64,000 nt of DNA, taken from Bacteroidaceae bacterium. GTDB lineage: Bacteria > Bacteroidota > Bacteroidia > Bacteroidales > Bacteroidaceae. Both the position numbers and the translations under genes were made by a program. Position 1 is the stretch's first letter. Each line of letters opens with the position of its first letter. The stretch covers positions 1 to 64,000 of the forward strand of contig JAFWXX010000023.1 of NCBI GenBank assembly GCA_017522915.1. Reading direction: 5' to 3'. The notes under the pieces are model-generated. The model was given only the letters and a program-made list of their open reading frames with translations, did not search any database and was not told the DNA's origin. This document shows positions 35,149-45,194 of the stretch, piece after piece.

Positions 35149-35178
35149 GGAACAGCAATAGAGTCAAAACAAATAGCG

Positions 35179-35217
35179 GACGGCGTGCGAGAGTGAATCT
35201 CTTGCACGCCGTCTTTT
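35179..35217 (+). terminator. Rho-independent terminator after the S41-like gene
   Basis: GACGGCGTGC (35179-35188) pairs with GCACGCCGTC (35204-35213), with inner GAGA/TCTC pairs, and is followed by TTTTCTT. Confidence 0.9.
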
Positions 35218-35311
35218 CTTATAACCTTTTTTTCATTTAATAAACAAAAAATGCAAAACCCGAAGTTGCATTGAGGTGTTATTTCAACTGAATAACCTTA
35301 AAACTAATGGA

Positions 35312-35803
35312 ATGAAAAAGATTGTATTATTTGCTGCGGCATCGGTCGTACTGTTGCTGCAGGCCTCTTGCAATTCATGCAACGGCAACAATGAGAATGC
35401 AATGGTCATGGAGATTGAGACGGACAGCATATACATGCCCAACGACTCTACCATAGTCGATGTACAGACCTTTGTCTTTGAAGGACTCTCACCTATGGAC
35501 AACAATGCACCGGCCGAAGTGATACTTGCATTCAGGACTGTGAGTCTCAACAATGACGGTACATACACCATTACTACCGACTATATTGATGAGGGCATTG
35601 CTACACAGACCGACAACGGCGAAGCAATAATCCTGGCCGGGGCCGGCAACGACAGTACCGTAACGATAATTGAGCTTGTGTCGGCCAACAACATGCCTGC
35701 TGTCAACTTCAGGATGAACAGCGACAGTTCTCTGGTAAGGGTGAACAAGAACGGTACTCCTGTAAGCAATGATCCCTCTCATAAACTCAGCATAAAGAAG
35801 TAA
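35312..35803 (+). CDS. NlpE-like lipoprotein
   Basis: A 163-residue lipoprotein (MKKIVLFAAASVVLLLQASC, Cys20) whose mature part resembles the NlpE N-terminal beta-barrel: a GTYTITTDYIDEG strand pair, DNGEAIILAG and the closing SSLVRVNKNGTPV, in the order seen in NlpE N domains. The CXXC pair of E. coli NlpE in that domain is not visible. It starts a three-gene envelope operon with 21-22-bp gaps. Role as a surface/stress sensor is only suggested. Confidence 0.7.
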   Translation: MKKIVLFAAASVVLLLQASCNSCNGNNENAMVMEIETDSIYMPNDSTIVDVQTFVFEGLSPMDNNAPAEVILAFRTVSLNNDGTYTITTDYIDEGIATQTDNGEAIILAGAGNDSTVTIIELVSANNMPAVNFRMNSDSSLVRVNKNGTPVSNDPSHKLSIKK

Positions 35804-35825
35804 GCAACCATTAATCTATAAGAGT

Positions 35826-36446
35826 ATGAAAAGAGTATTATTATTGGCATCGTTTGTCTCTCTTCTGTTCGCTTCATGCCAGAAAGACCCCGATATGGAC
35901 AAACTGGATAATGACTATCTTGTCTATACAAACTATGATGTGGGTACTGACTTCAAGAAGTTCGATACCTATTATGTCATTGACAGCATTCTGATAATAG
36001 GCAATGACGATAAGACTGCTTACTGGAACAATGCCAATTCGGAAAAGATTGTGAATGCATTCAGCGACCAGTTGGAGGCTGCCGGTTACTTGCCTGCCGA
36101 CAATACCGATGATGCTGACATCGTTTTGCAGCTAAGCTACATAAGCGAGACCTATTATTTCCCTTTATACGGCAACGGGCCGTGGTGGAACGGTTATCCC
36201 GGTTACTGGAACTGGGGTGGCTGGGGCTGGTACTACCCATATAGCTTTACCTACAGCTACAGTACCGGCTCTATTATCGGCGAGCTTGTCAACACCAATG
36301 CTCCTACCCCTCAGAACGACAAGCTGACAGTTGTGTGGAACACATATATATGCGGTCTTCTTAACGGCAACAACCTGAGCCTGTCGCGTACTATGGAGGC
36401 TATCTCGCAGGCTTTCAAGCAGTCGCCCTATCTTTCCAAAAAATAG
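35826..36446 (+). CDS. DUF4136-family lipoprotein
   Basis: A 206-residue lipoprotein (MKRVLLLASFVSLLFASC, Cys18) matching DUF4136: VYTNYDVGTDFKKFDTYYV near the start, FSDQLEAAGYLPADNTDDADIVLQLSYISE, then a Gly/Trp/Tyr-rich loop (GPWWNGYPGYWNWGGWGWYYP, one residue over the writing limit if extended), and YSTGSIIGELV...LTVVWNTYICGLL. The aromatic loop is typical. Function is unknown; middle gene of the operon. Confidence 0.85.
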   Translation: MKRVLLLASFVSLLFASCQKDPDMDKLDNDYLVYTNYDVGTDFKKFDTYYVIDSILIIGNDDKTAYWNNANSEKIVNAFSDQLEAAGYLPADNTDDADIVLQLSYISETYYFPLYGNGPWWNGYPGYWNWGGWGWYYPYSFTYSYSTGSIIGELVNTNAPTPQNDKLTVVWNTYICGLLNGNNLSLSRTMEAISQAFKQSPYLSKK

Positions 36447-36467
36447 AACCTCTAAATCCAATCCGAT

Positions 36468-37088
36468 ATGAAACGTATATGCAATTCATTATATCTGCTC
36501 CTTGCGGCAGTCGTGTTGTCGATACCGGGCAACAGCAAGGCGCAATTGTCGTTGAACGGCTATTATAACATAGACTGGCAGCTGAATGCACCTTTGGGAA
36601 ACAAATTCGCTGACAATATCAGCGGTTGGGGTATGAACATTGAGGGCGGTTATTATGTGACCGACAAACTGGCGGTCGGAGCTTTCCTTAACTTCCATAC
36701 GAACAACGAGTATTTCTCACGCCGTACTCTGGCTCTCTCCGGTACACTTTCGATGAGTACCGACCAGCAGCATCAGATGTTCACGCTTCCTTTCGGAGCA
36801 TTGGTGCGCTACCGTTTTGTTGAAGCCGATTTCCAGCCGTATATCGGCATGAAATTCGGAGCTTGCTATTCCGAGTTCAACAATTACTACTACATCTATG
36901 TTACCGACCAGAAACGCTGGGGCTTCTACATGTCTCCTGAGGTCGGTTTCAACTGGTACCCATGGGCAAACAGCGTAGGATTCCATGCCGCATTATACTA
37001 CAGCTTTGCATCGAACAGCTGCAATATAATGTCCTATCACCAGAACAATCTGAGCAACTTCGGTTTGAGGATTGGTGTAGCGTTCTGA
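36468..37088 (+). CDS. Outer membrane beta-barrel protein
   Basis: A 206-residue exported protein (signal peptide ending NSKA-Q) with eight-strand OmpA/OprF-like barrel features: alternating aromatic residues, GWGMNIEGGYYVTDKLAVGAFLNFHTNNEYF, FGALVRYRFVEADFQPYIGMKFGA and a final FGLRIGVAF ending in Phe, the outer membrane insertion signal. Last gene of the NlpE-like/DUF4136 operon. Confidence 0.88.
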   Translation: MKRICNSLYLLLAAVVLSIPGNSKAQLSLNGYYNIDWQLNAPLGNKFADNISGWGMNIEGGYYVTDKLAVGAFLNFHTNNEYFSRRTLALSGTLSMSTDQQHQMFTLPFGALVRYRFVEADFQPYIGMKFGACYSEFNNYYYIYVTDQKRWGFYMSPEVGFNWYPWANSVGFHAALYYSFASNSCNIMSYHQNNLSNFGLRIGVAF

Positions 37089-37094
37089 TACAAT

Positions 37095-37135
37095 AAAAGA
37101 GAAGCATTGCACACTGGCAATGCTTCTCTTTTGTT
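37095..37135. terminator. Bidirectional terminator
   Basis: A 16-bp stem (37095-37110 with 37117-37132) flanked by A- and T-tracts, between the convergent barrel and M16 genes. Confidence 0.93.
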
Positions 37136-37150
37136 GTATATACAGCAATT

Positions 37151-39964
37151 TTATTCTGCAGGTGTCATGCTCACCTCGATGAAGTTACCCTGGTCAAGGA
37201 TATACTTCGCAAGCAGGCGTATGTCTTCTGCAGTAATGCTCTTTACAAGTTCTTCGTGGCCGGTGTAGCTGTCTTCATTCTCAAAGTAGTTGTTATACAG
37301 CCAGTTCATCCATGCTGCGTTCTTGTTCTGGATATCCTCAAATGACTTGAGCATATAGCTTCGTACCTTCTCTACCTGTTCGGCTACAGGGCCTTCGGCT
37401 GCCAGCTTCTCGAACTCGCGTGTTACGATTGCTGCGAGCTCTTCACGACGTTCGGGTGCCATCTTGAAGTTTACCATAAGTGTGAACTCGCCCTCAGGCA
37501 ACTTTGATATGGAACCGCGTACGCCTACACCGTAGGTTCCGCCCTCTTTCTCGCGTACTTCCTCGGTATATACGATGTTCAATACCTGGTTGAGGAAACT
37601 CATTACCAGCCTGTTCTTCAATGATGGTTCAATCTTTCCTGTGTAGATTATGTTTTCTGTACCGGTCGGGTTCTCCATCTTGTTCTTGAAGTTGTTGCGG
37701 TATATGCCCTTGCGTGTCTCGACTGTGGTCTTCTCAATCTTCTCTACCCTGCCGTTGCATGGCAATGCACCGATGTAACGCTCAACGAGAGGCTTGATTG
37801 CATCAAGGTCTATGTTTCCGACAATGAAGAACATGTATCCTGTTGCATCGCTTGTGCGGTCCTTGTAGAGCTCAAGCACTCTGTCGTAGTTAATCTTGTC
37901 AATATCTGCTGCAACGAATGGCTGTACACGCGGGTGGTTGCCGTACATGGCTACAACCATCGTATCGCTGAGTGCTGTGTTAGGGTTGAGGTTCCTGTCC
38001 TTGAGGTTGTTGCGAATGCGTGTCGTGTATGACTCATACGCCTTCTCGTCCTTGCGTGGAGATGTATATTTCAGGTACATCAACTGGAACATCTCTTCGG
38101 CATCCTTAGGAGAGCATCCTGCGCTTATCACATCGTAGTATGGGCCGCTGCTTACATTTGCCGAAGCTGTGCTGCCTGAAAGCTTCTTGCTCAACTGTGT
38201 CGCATCAAAGGCTCCGTATCCGCCAATGCTTGAGAGTGCCGAAAGCATGCCGATGTTCACCTTCTCGCTGTCGGGATAGCGGTTTGTTCCGCCTACCTTG
38301 TAACCTGCAACAGAGAGCTTGTCGGCCTGGAAGTCTGTCGGCTTCAATATAACCTTGATACCATTGGAAAGGGTCCAGATTGTCGAGCCCCATTTGCCCT
38401 CTTCGCTCTTCACGACCTTTCCGCCTTCGGGTATGTTCTCAAGCAAAGGAGCATCTACAGCATTGTCCTCATAAGGGGCTATCCTTGCGTTGCCTACCAT
38501 GCTGAGCAACTGCTCGATGTCGTTCTTGCCGGGATATGTCATGCCCTCGCGTTCCGGAGCGAAAGATACTGCTACGCGGTTGTCTTCGCGGTGCAGCGAA
38601 GGGATAACCTTGTTGATCTCTTCTAATGTAAGCGAGTTGATAATCTCTATCGATAGCTTGTACTCATCTTCAGGTGCCATCATATCTATCTCGTCAAGGA
38701 AGTGGCGTACGCAATTCTGGATATAGTATTCGCTGGTGCGCTTGTCACGCTCGGCATACCATGAATCCATTCCTGCTATCATGCTCTCCTTCACGCGCTT
38801 GAACTCAGGCTCGGTAAAGCCGAAACGACGTGCACGCTCAACCTCTGTAAACACCATCGGGATTGCTTCCATAATCTGTTCGGGCTTGCACTGCACCATT
38901 ACTGTAAACGCTTTCTTTGTCTGGGTTACGCCAAAGCTGCTGTAACCTACACCGGCACGCATAAATGGCGGGTTTTCCTTGCTCATAATTTCGCCGAAAC
39001 GGCTGTTGAGCATTCCGATAGCAAATGACCTTTTTGTATTCTCGACAATATACTCCTTTGTGTTGCGCTGGTCGCGTGAAGGGACATCGTGCTTGTACAT
39101 GAGCTGGAGCATGTAGTTTTGCTGCTCCTTGTCAATCTGCTGGGAGAATATCATCTCCTTGTTGTCATCTACCGGATAATAAACGCGCTCTGCAGGATTC
39201 TTGGCTTTTTTTATCTTTCCGAAAATTTTCTTGATTTTCTTCTCTACCTCCTTTACGTCGATATCACCTACGACAACGATACCCTGAAGGTCGGGACGAT
39301 ACCACTTCTCGTAATAGTCGCGCAATGCCTGATAAGGGAAATTGTCAACAACCTCCATTATACCTATCGGAAGGCGTTTGCCGTATCTGCTGCCGGGGAA
39401 GATGTCGGCAAGCATACGTTCCTGCATACGCATCATCGCAGTGTTGCGTCCTCTCCACTCTTCGTGTATCACACCGCGCTCCTTGTCAATCTCTTCAGCT
39501 GCAAGAGTAAGCCCGTCGGCCCAGTCGCGGAGAATCCAGAGACATGAGTCAATAGCTCCGGGAGTGCCTACGGGAACATTATTGATATTATACACGGTCT
39601 CGTCGATTGAGGTGTATGCGTTGAGATCGGCTCCGAACTTAACGCCTATTCCCTCAAGATAGTTTATAAGCGACTTGCCCGGAAAATGCTCTGTTCCGTT
39701 GAAGCACATGTGCTCAAGGAAGTGTGCAAGGCCTCTCTGGCTCTCCTCTTCCTGTATTGAACCGACCTTCTGTGCAATGTAGAAATTCACAAGATTGTCG
39801 GGCTTTTCGTTATGACGGATATAATATGTTATTCCGTTCTTTAGCTTGCCTATCGTAATTGAAGGATCGACAGGGAGCTGTTCTCCTTTCTGCTGTGCTG
39901 CAGAAGGCAATGCAAACAGCATTGCAAGCATCAACAGCAGCAATGAATTGAATTTTGTTTTCAT
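37151..39964 (-). CDS. M16-family zinc metallopeptidase
   Basis: A 937-residue exported peptidase (signal peptide MKTKFNSLLLLMLAMLFALPSAAQ). The inverted zinc motif HFLEH (His81, Glu84, His85) lies in RGLAHFLEHMCFNG, with the third ligand expected around 160 (EEIDKERGVIHEEWRG). The protein contains four M16 repeats in one chain, like pitrilysin/insulinase. The second half lacks the zinc motif, as usual. It is periplasmic or surface-located and likely degrades peptides. Confidence 0.94.
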   Translation of the reverse strand: MKTKFNSLLLLMLAMLFALPSAAQQKGEQLPVDPSITIGKLKNGITYYIRHNEKPDNLVNFYIAQKVGSIQEEESQRGLAHFLEHMCFNGTEHFPGKSLINYLEGIGVKFGADLNAYTSIDETVYNINNVPVGTPGAIDSCLWILRDWADGLTLAAEEIDKERGVIHEEWRGRNTAMMRMQERMLADIFPGSRYGKRLPIGIMEVVDNFPYQALRDYYEKWYRPDLQGIVVVGDIDVKEVEKKIKKIFGKIKKAKNPAERVYYPVDDNKEMIFSQQIDKEQQNYMLQLMYKHDVPSRDQRNTKEYIVENTKRSFAIGMLNSRFGEIMSKENPPFMRAGVGYSSFGVTQTKKAFTVMVQCKPEQIMEAIPMVFTEVERARRFGFTEPEFKRVKESMIAGMDSWYAERDKRTSEYYIQNCVRHFLDEIDMMAPEDEYKLSIEIINSLTLEEINKVIPSLHREDNRVAVSFAPEREGMTYPGKNDIEQLLSMVGNARIAPYEDNAVDAPLLENIPEGGKVVKSEEGKWGSTIWTLSNGIKVILKPTDFQADKLSVAGYKVGGTNRYPDSEKVNIGMLSALSSIGGYGAFDATQLSKKLSGSTASANVSSGPYYDVISAGCSPKDAEEMFQLMYLKYTSPRKDEKAYESYTTRIRNNLKDRNLNPNTALSDTMVVAMYGNHPRVQPFVAADIDKINYDRVLELYKDRTSDATGYMFFIVGNIDLDAIKPLVERYIGALPCNGRVEKIEKTTVETRKGIYRNNFKNKMENPTGTENIIYTGKIEPSLKNRLVMSFLNQVLNIVYTEEVREKEGGTYGVGVRGSISKLPEGEFTLMVNFKMAPERREELAAIVTREFEKLAAEGPVAEQVEKVRSYMLKSFEDIQNKNAAWMNWLYNNYFENEDSYTGHEELVKSITAEDIRLLAKYILDQGNFIEVSMTPAE

Positions 39965-40186
39965 AATTATAATTGATGTTTAAGTATATTCTGAACAATT
40001 GTGCAAATTTAATCAAAAAAATATCCTATTGACTGATTGTATGTGCTTATAACTCTTAGAAACTGTTTAAATTTCTAAAATATATTTTCTTCTCTTCTGA
40101 AAATTGCTCGGAATAGAAAAGATATCCCGATATCCTTTACCGGAAGCCTTTTTATAGTTATCTTAGCATCAACAAAAGAAAATAAT

Positions 40187-41233
40187 ATGATACGATTCGA
40201 TTCCGACTATATTGAAGGAGCGCATCCCTCGATTCTTGAAGCTCTGCTGAGGAGCAATTATGAGCAGCATGCAGGTTACGGTTGCGACAGTTATTGCGAC
40301 CGTGCACGTGATATCATAAGGGAACATTGCAAGGATGCTTCTTTAGGTGTACAGTTCCTCGTAGGAGGCACACAGGCAAACGTTACAGTTATAGACGCGT
40401 TCCTAAGGAGCTACCAGGGAGTGATATCGGCCGACAGCGGACATATAAACGTGCATGAGACCGGTGCGCCCGAAGCCACCGGACACAAAGTCATCGCATT
40501 GCCTTCAAAGGATGGACGCCTTACCGTTGAGCAGATTGCAGAATGTTACCATAGCCACTGGAACGACCATTCACACGAACATACGGTCCAGCCCGGTATG
40601 GTATATCTCTCTTGCCCTGCTGAGAACGGTCTCATATATACTAAGGCTGAACTTGCCGCAATATCGGAGTTCTGTCATGCTCATGGTCTATACCTCTTCG
40701 TTGACGGTGCCCGTTTGGGTTATGGACTGATGAGCGATGAGTGTAACTTTACTCTTGCCGACCTTGCTCGTTTGTGCGATGTCTTCTATATTGGCGGAAC
40801 GAAGGTTGGCGCGCTGTTCGGTGAGGCCGTGGTGTTCAAGGATGAAGAGATGCACCGCAGCTTCCGTTATGCCATAAAGCAGCATGGCGGCATGCTTGCC
40901 AAAGGACGATTGTTGGGAATACAGTTTGTGGAGCTCCTGCAAGGTGGCGATGAGTGTCTCTATCTCAGGCTGGCACGTCATGCCAATGAACAGGCTGCCA
41001 GAATACGTGAGGCTTTTGAGAAGAAAGGCATTCCGATGTGGATTCCGTCAAGGACCAACATGCAGTTCCCCATACTGACAAAGGAACAGCAGAAGGTGCT
41101 TTCATCGAAATATGTGCCTGAATTCTGGGGTACATACGACGAGTGCCGAGATGTTGTACGTTTCTGTACAAGCTGGGCGACGAAGAGCGGGAATGTCGAT
41201 GCGTTATGCCGTGATATTGAAGAGTTGCTTTAA
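40187..41233 (+). CDS. ltaE: Low-specificity L-threonine aldolase
   Basis: A 348-residue PLP enzyme of the beta-eliminating lyase family that splits threonine to glycine and acetaldehyde. FLVGGTQANVTVIDAF (phosphate side), HGLYLFVDGARLGYGL (Asp holding PLP) and DVFYIGGTKVGALFGEAVVF with the PLP lysine are diagnostic. It is followed after 11 bp by a prolyl-tRNA editing gene, with which it shares a transcript. Confidence 0.92.
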   Translation: MIRFDSDYIEGAHPSILEALLRSNYEQHAGYGCDSYCDRARDIIREHCKDASLGVQFLVGGTQANVTVIDAFLRSYQGVISADSGHINVHETGAPEATGHKVIALPSKDGRLTVEQIAECYHSHWNDHSHEHTVQPGMVYLSCPAENGLIYTKAELAAISEFCHAHGLYLFVDGARLGYGLMSDECNFTLADLARLCDVFYIGGTKVGALFGEAVVFKDEEMHRSFRYAIKQHGGMLAKGRLLGIQFVELLQGGDECLYLRLARHANEQAARIREAFEKKGIPMWIPSRTNMQFPILTKEQQKVLSSKYVPEFWGTYDECRDVVRFCTSWATKSGNVDALCRDIEELL

Positions 41234-41244
41234 TTGAAGTAAGA

Positions 41245-41742
41245 ATGGAAAACGACAGAATAGATAAGGTGCTTGAATATCTCAACTCCCGTGCCCTTGA
41301 ATATACCTGGTACACCCACCCCGAAGCACCAACCATAGAGATTGCACGTCAATACTGGAAGCAGGACGGTTCAAAGCATTGCAAGAATCTTTTTTTTCGT
41401 AACCATAAGGGGAACCGTCACTATCTTGTTGTCCTTGACTGTGAGCGTGACCTGGATATACATGACCTTGAGAAACGTCTGCATCAAGGGAAACTCTCCT
41501 TTGCTTCTCCGCAGAGAATGGAGAGATATCTTGGACTTGCTCCCGGTTCGGTATCGCCGTTCGGCCTTATAAACGATACGGAGAACCATGTTCATCTATT
41601 CCTTGACAAGAATCTGAAGAATGAGAAGATGCTGAGTTTTCACCCCAATGACAACCATGCAACGGTGGTCATTTCGCAGGAGATGTTCATGAACTATCTT
41701 GAGGGCTCAGGAAACGGTTACGAATTCATTGAGATGTATTGA
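41245..41742 (+). CDS. Prolyl-tRNA editing protein (YbaK/ProX family)
   Basis: A 165-residue trans-editing domain that removes misloaded amino acids (Ala or Cys) from tRNA-Pro. Family marks: EYTWYTHPEAPTIEIARQYW, CKNLFFRNHKGNRHYLVVLD with the lysine in the catalytic region, FASPQRMERYLGLAPGSVSPFGLIND and the final HPNDNHATVVIS. It fits the ProXp-ala (PrdX) branch best. Gene end is 11 bp from the convergent PAP2 gene. Confidence 0.92.
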   Translation: MENDRIDKVLEYLNSRALEYTWYTHPEAPTIEIARQYWKQDGSKHCKNLFFRNHKGNRHYLVVLDCERDLDIHDLEKRLHQGKLSFASPQRMERYLGLAPGSVSPFGLINDTENHVHLFLDKNLKNEKMLSFHPNDNHATVVISQEMFMNYLEGSGNGYEFIEMY

Positions 41743-41753
41743 GAATATGACTC

Positions 41754-42458
41754 TTAATACTCGAACGTAATGAATGATATTACCGGTATAAGCGCGAATG
41801 TTGCATACAACGTCATTAGCAGGAAGTAGATGTCCGATACCTGGTAACCGCTTTTTGTATATTGCGACGATATCCAGTCGCGGTGTATGTTTCTCTGCTT
41901 TCTCTTTTTTATATAGACGTAGAGCCTGTATAGCAGGAATCCGGTAACAACTCCAATTAGAGTACCGGCAAGTATGTCTGCAGGATAATGTACTCCGAGA
42001 TATATGCGCGTGTATGCATTCATCGCAGCCCAGAGTATCAGCGAGAACGACAAGGCTCTGTTCTTCATCAGGAGCATGACAAATGTAGCAAGGCCGAATG
42101 AGTTGGCTGCATGGCTCGACGTGAAGGAGAAATCGTGGCTGCGCATGTTGTTTACAACATCAACAATATACATTATCTCAGGGTCGTGAGCCGGACGCAA
42201 ACGGCCGAAAAGCGGTTTGCATATTCCAGAAGAGATGAAATCTGTCGTAAGGAACACAATCACCAGCATTGCAAGCAGAAAGAAGAAGTCCTGAATGCTG
42301 TTGTTCTTTATAAGTACATAAATAAGCACAAGCAATAACGGCATCCATATTATGGTTGTCGTGTATAATGACATGCATCCGTCCCAAAAGAGGGAGTCGC
42401 TTCCGTTCATCGACAGCAGCATGTACTTGTCTATGTCAATCAAAGAACTGAAATCCAT
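41754..42458 (-). CDS. PAP2-family membrane phosphatase
   Basis: A 234-residue integral membrane protein with about six helices. The phosphatase motifs are partly visible: KPLFGRLRPAHDP (motif C1), SFTSSHAANSFGLA (C2, with PSGH-like SSHA) and RIYLGVHYPADILAGTLIG (C3). The substrate is probably undecaprenyl pyrophosphate or a phosphatidate. It is the last gene of the bat operon strand, 42 bp after batE. Confidence 0.9.
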   Translation of the reverse strand: MDFSSLIDIDKYMLLSMNGSDSLFWDGCMSLYTTTIIWMPLLLVLIYVLIKNNSIQDFFFLLAMLVIVFLTTDFISSGICKPLFGRLRPAHDPEIMYIVDVVNNMRSHDFSFTSSHAANSFGLATFVMLLMKNRALSFSLILWAAMNAYTRIYLGVHYPADILAGTLIGVVTGFLLYRLYVYIKKRKQRNIHRDWISSQYTKSGYQVSDIYFLLMTLYATFALIPVISFITFEY

Positions 42459-42500
42459 CCTGTGTTTGTGTTCCTTTGCTGTACTGCTACAGCATTATAA

Positions 42501-43292
42501 TCAAATACGCTCTATGACCGAAGATGGAACCCACCCTACCGTGCCGTCCTCAAGCTCTATCTCTTTCCAGTCGCTCATTGTGTCATCGGCAATCTTTACC
42601 TTGCGGCCCTCGTGAACCTTGATAAGCACTGTTCCCGAATTGTTGGGCGTGCTTTTGAGCGAGGCTTCCTCTTTCATTACTATCGCATGGCTTCTGTCGC
42701 TCATGTAGCTGTCGAGGCTGTATGCCGATACGTTTGCAAATATAGTCACAATTAGAGAAACGACAGCAAGAGCAATGGAGATTTTGCGTACTGCATCATT
42801 CTTGTTGAACAGAATCAGGAGTAGCGAAACAAGAAGAACTGCAAAAGAAAGAATTCCGATAACAGCCCATACCGTCACATTGAATATGGCTGTAAGCCCT
42901 TTGAACCATGAAACGAAGAATATTTCGTACTGCTCCGAAATTTCATCCTTCATCCTGCTCTGCGCGAATTCAAGGTTTGCCTTTGCATCCTCATCGGTAG
43001 GGTCTATAAGCAGTGCCCTTTCGTAATTCAGTATGGCTTTACCCAACATGTTGTTTCGGAAATAGGCATTTCCCAAGTTGTAGTACAGTTGTACCGAACT
43101 ACCCTTATCTGCTATTATAGCCTCATATATGCCGATTGCCTTTTCATACTCGCCTTTCGAGTATGCACTGTCGCCGATTGCCTTTGTGTACTCCTCTGCC
43201 ATTCCTGTTCCTTCATTTGCCTGAACATTATCCTGTGCTGCAGTACAGAACGGCAACATAAGCAGAAGGAATATGTATATAATCTTTCTCAT
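42501..43292 (-). CDS. batE: BatE: TPR and SH3 aerotolerance protein
   Basis: A 263-residue protein with signal peptide, two TPR units (about 34-105, SAYSKGEYEKAIGIYEAI and YYNLGNAYFRNNMLGKAILNYERAL), two transmembrane helices (about 135-195) and a C-terminal bacterial SH3 domain (about 205-262, ASLKSTPNNSGTVLIKVHEGRKVKI...GWVPSSVIE). This is the layout of BatE. It is 8 bp downstream of batD. Confidence 0.9.
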   Translation of the reverse strand: MRKIIYIFLLLMLPFCTAAQDNVQANEGTGMAEEYTKAIGDSAYSKGEYEKAIGIYEAIIADKGSSVQLYYNLGNAYFRNNMLGKAILNYERALLIDPTDEDAKANLEFAQSRMKDEISEQYEIFFVSWFKGLTAIFNVTVWAVIGILSFAVLLVSLLLILFNKNDAVRKISIALAVVSLIVTIFANVSAYSLDSYMSDRSHAIVMKEEASLKSTPNNSGTVLIKVHEGRKVKIADDTMSDWKEIELEDGTVGWVPSSVIERI

Positions 43293-43300
43293 GCTGAATA

Positions 43301-45136
43301 TTATCTTTTTATAGAGTTCTCCATTTTGCTTATAACATCGATAGCCTTGTAATAGACCTTATCCATTGTGCTGCCTGCGTCACCTGGCGCGTAGCGTGCG
43401 AATTCACCGTCGTTCAGCAGTTCCTGCATCTCGTTTATAAGCGCTTCGTCAACTCCCTTGCCCGACAGTTCCGTTGCAATATTTTCCTTTGAAAGCTGCG
43501 ATACCGGGATACTCAGCTTGTCGCTCATATATCCCCAGAGTGTCTTGAGTATCTCGTCATAGAACTCGTTCTTCTTGTTCTCCTTGAGGAAACGGTTTGC
43601 TATCTTAAGACGTTTTACCGCTACCTTGTTTGCCTTCTTTGTACGCACAAGCGTGTAGTTGGCATTTTCGGCCATCTTCCTGCGATATACTATTATATAT
43701 ATAACGAACAGGAGAAGCGGAAGCAGGTACGACAGAACGTATGCGGTAGAGCCGAACAGTGTAGAGTGCTGCTTCTGAGGTTCATCCTCGTCGAGCTTTA
43801 TATGGCGTATATCAGTTGCGAGAACCTTGCCTTTCTCCTTGCCGATGTATGAACTTGCTGTTGCAGCAGGGGCATCCTTACCCTTTTCAACCTCTATTGT
43901 ATAGCTCTCGCTCTTGATGGTCCTGTAGCTGTTTGAAGAGGTATCGAAATATGAGAATTCGGCTGCCGGAATAGTGAATGTTCCGCTTGAGCGTGGCGTA
44001 ATTACATACTCATATACCTTCTCACCGGAAAATCCGCTTGTGCGAAGAGAGAAATTGTTGTTTATGATAGGGTCATATACCTCGAATTCGCTTGGGAACT
44101 CCACTTTGGGATTGCCGAGGAGCTTCATGTTTCCTGCACCTTTCACAACAATCTTAAGTGTGGCCTCCTCGTTGGTCTTGAGATTTGCGGTACTTAAAGA
44201 ACTGCTTATGGAGAACTTTCCTACCCCACCGGAAAAACCCGACGGCTTGCCGGCCGGCAACTGTTCTACATTAAGGGACAGTGCATTTGCTCTCAGGTTT
44301 TTCTTTACTTCAACATACGATGGACCGCCATTGAACATCATTTCGAACGGGTCCATGCTTCGGCGTGTCTGCACTGCAACGACACCTTCGAAGTCCAGTG
44401 CCGGAATCTCAATCTTGCCGCTCTGCTGGGGGAAAAGCACGAACTGACGCCATACAAGCGACTGGTAGTTCCTGCCGTTGTAGCGGTCGAGTTCAAACTG
44501 CTTCTCTTTCGGCAGTTCCACTTCCTGGATGTGGAAACCTTTCAAGTCGGGTGTAGGGAAATCGAGGTTTATTAGGTTTACAGCCGAATATACCTTGTAT
44601 GTAAGAAGCACTGCTTCCTGTTCGTAAACCTTAGTCTTGCTGAGCGAGGCTCTGATGAAAAGGTCGTCGTTGGCAATGTTTGTAGAGTTGCTGCGGCTCG
44701 GCATAACCCTGCTGTTACCGCTGTTCTGCGATGAAGCCTGGCTTGCCTGGTCTTCGGGAAGGACTCTTATCTTGGCTTCGTTCGAGGTGATTTTCTCACC
44801 ATCTGCAACTACCGTTGCTGCCGGAATGGTGTATTCGCCTTCCTTGTCGGCAATTAAGATATATGTGAATGTTACGGATTCTGATGATGTGGTCTCGCCG
44901 TTTATCATCTGCATGCTTCTCTGTGTCGAACGGTGAGGGCCGCTCAATATCCTGAATCCTTCGATTTCAGGTATTGTAGGCTCGCCTACCTTTGCGCGGT
45001 TTACCTTGTACGATATCTTGAAATGCTGGTTTGCAACGACAGAGCGTGGTGCCGATGTGACAAATGATATCTCATCGGCCATTACCGACCCTATTGTTGC
45101 AATTAACAGTACCGTTGTTAGAAATAACCTTTTCAT
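43301..45136 (-). CDS. batD: BatD-family protein
   Basis: A 611-residue protein with signal peptide (MKRLFLTTVLLIATIGSVMA), repeated Ig-like beta domains and a transmembrane helix near 465-485 (TAYVLSYLLPLLLFVIYIIV). The N-terminal FVTSAPRSVVANQHFKISYKVN and ESVTFTYILIADKEGEYTIPAATV are the BatD hallmarks. The cytoplasmic tail is helical. It follows batC after 58 bp. It is thought to be part of a membrane complex with the VWA proteins. Confidence 0.93.
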   Translation of the reverse strand: MKRLFLTTVLLIATIGSVMADEISFVTSAPRSVVANQHFKISYKVNRAKVGEPTIPEIEGFRILSGPHRSTQRSMQMINGETTSSESVTFTYILIADKEGEYTIPAATVVADGEKITSNEAKIRVLPEDQASQASSQNSGNSRVMPSRSNSTNIANDDLFIRASLSKTKVYEQEAVLLTYKVYSAVNLINLDFPTPDLKGFHIQEVELPKEKQFELDRYNGRNYQSLVWRQFVLFPQQSGKIEIPALDFEGVVAVQTRRSMDPFEMMFNGGPSYVEVKKNLRANALSLNVEQLPAGKPSGFSGGVGKFSISSSLSTANLKTNEEATLKIVVKGAGNMKLLGNPKVEFPSEFEVYDPIINNNFSLRTSGFSGEKVYEYVITPRSSGTFTIPAAEFSYFDTSSNSYRTIKSESYTIEVEKGKDAPAATASSYIGKEKGKVLATDIRHIKLDEDEPQKQHSTLFGSTAYVLSYLLPLLLFVIYIIVYRRKMAENANYTLVRTKKANKVAVKRLKIANRFLKENKKNEFYDEILKTLWGYMSDKLSIPVSQLSKENIATELSGKGVDEALINEMQELLNDGEFARYAPGDAGSTMDKVYYKAIDVISKMENSIKR

Positions 45137-45194
45137 TTATCTATTACCTTAACAATGTTGTCTAATGTCTTGAATGTCAAAAATATGTTTGTGA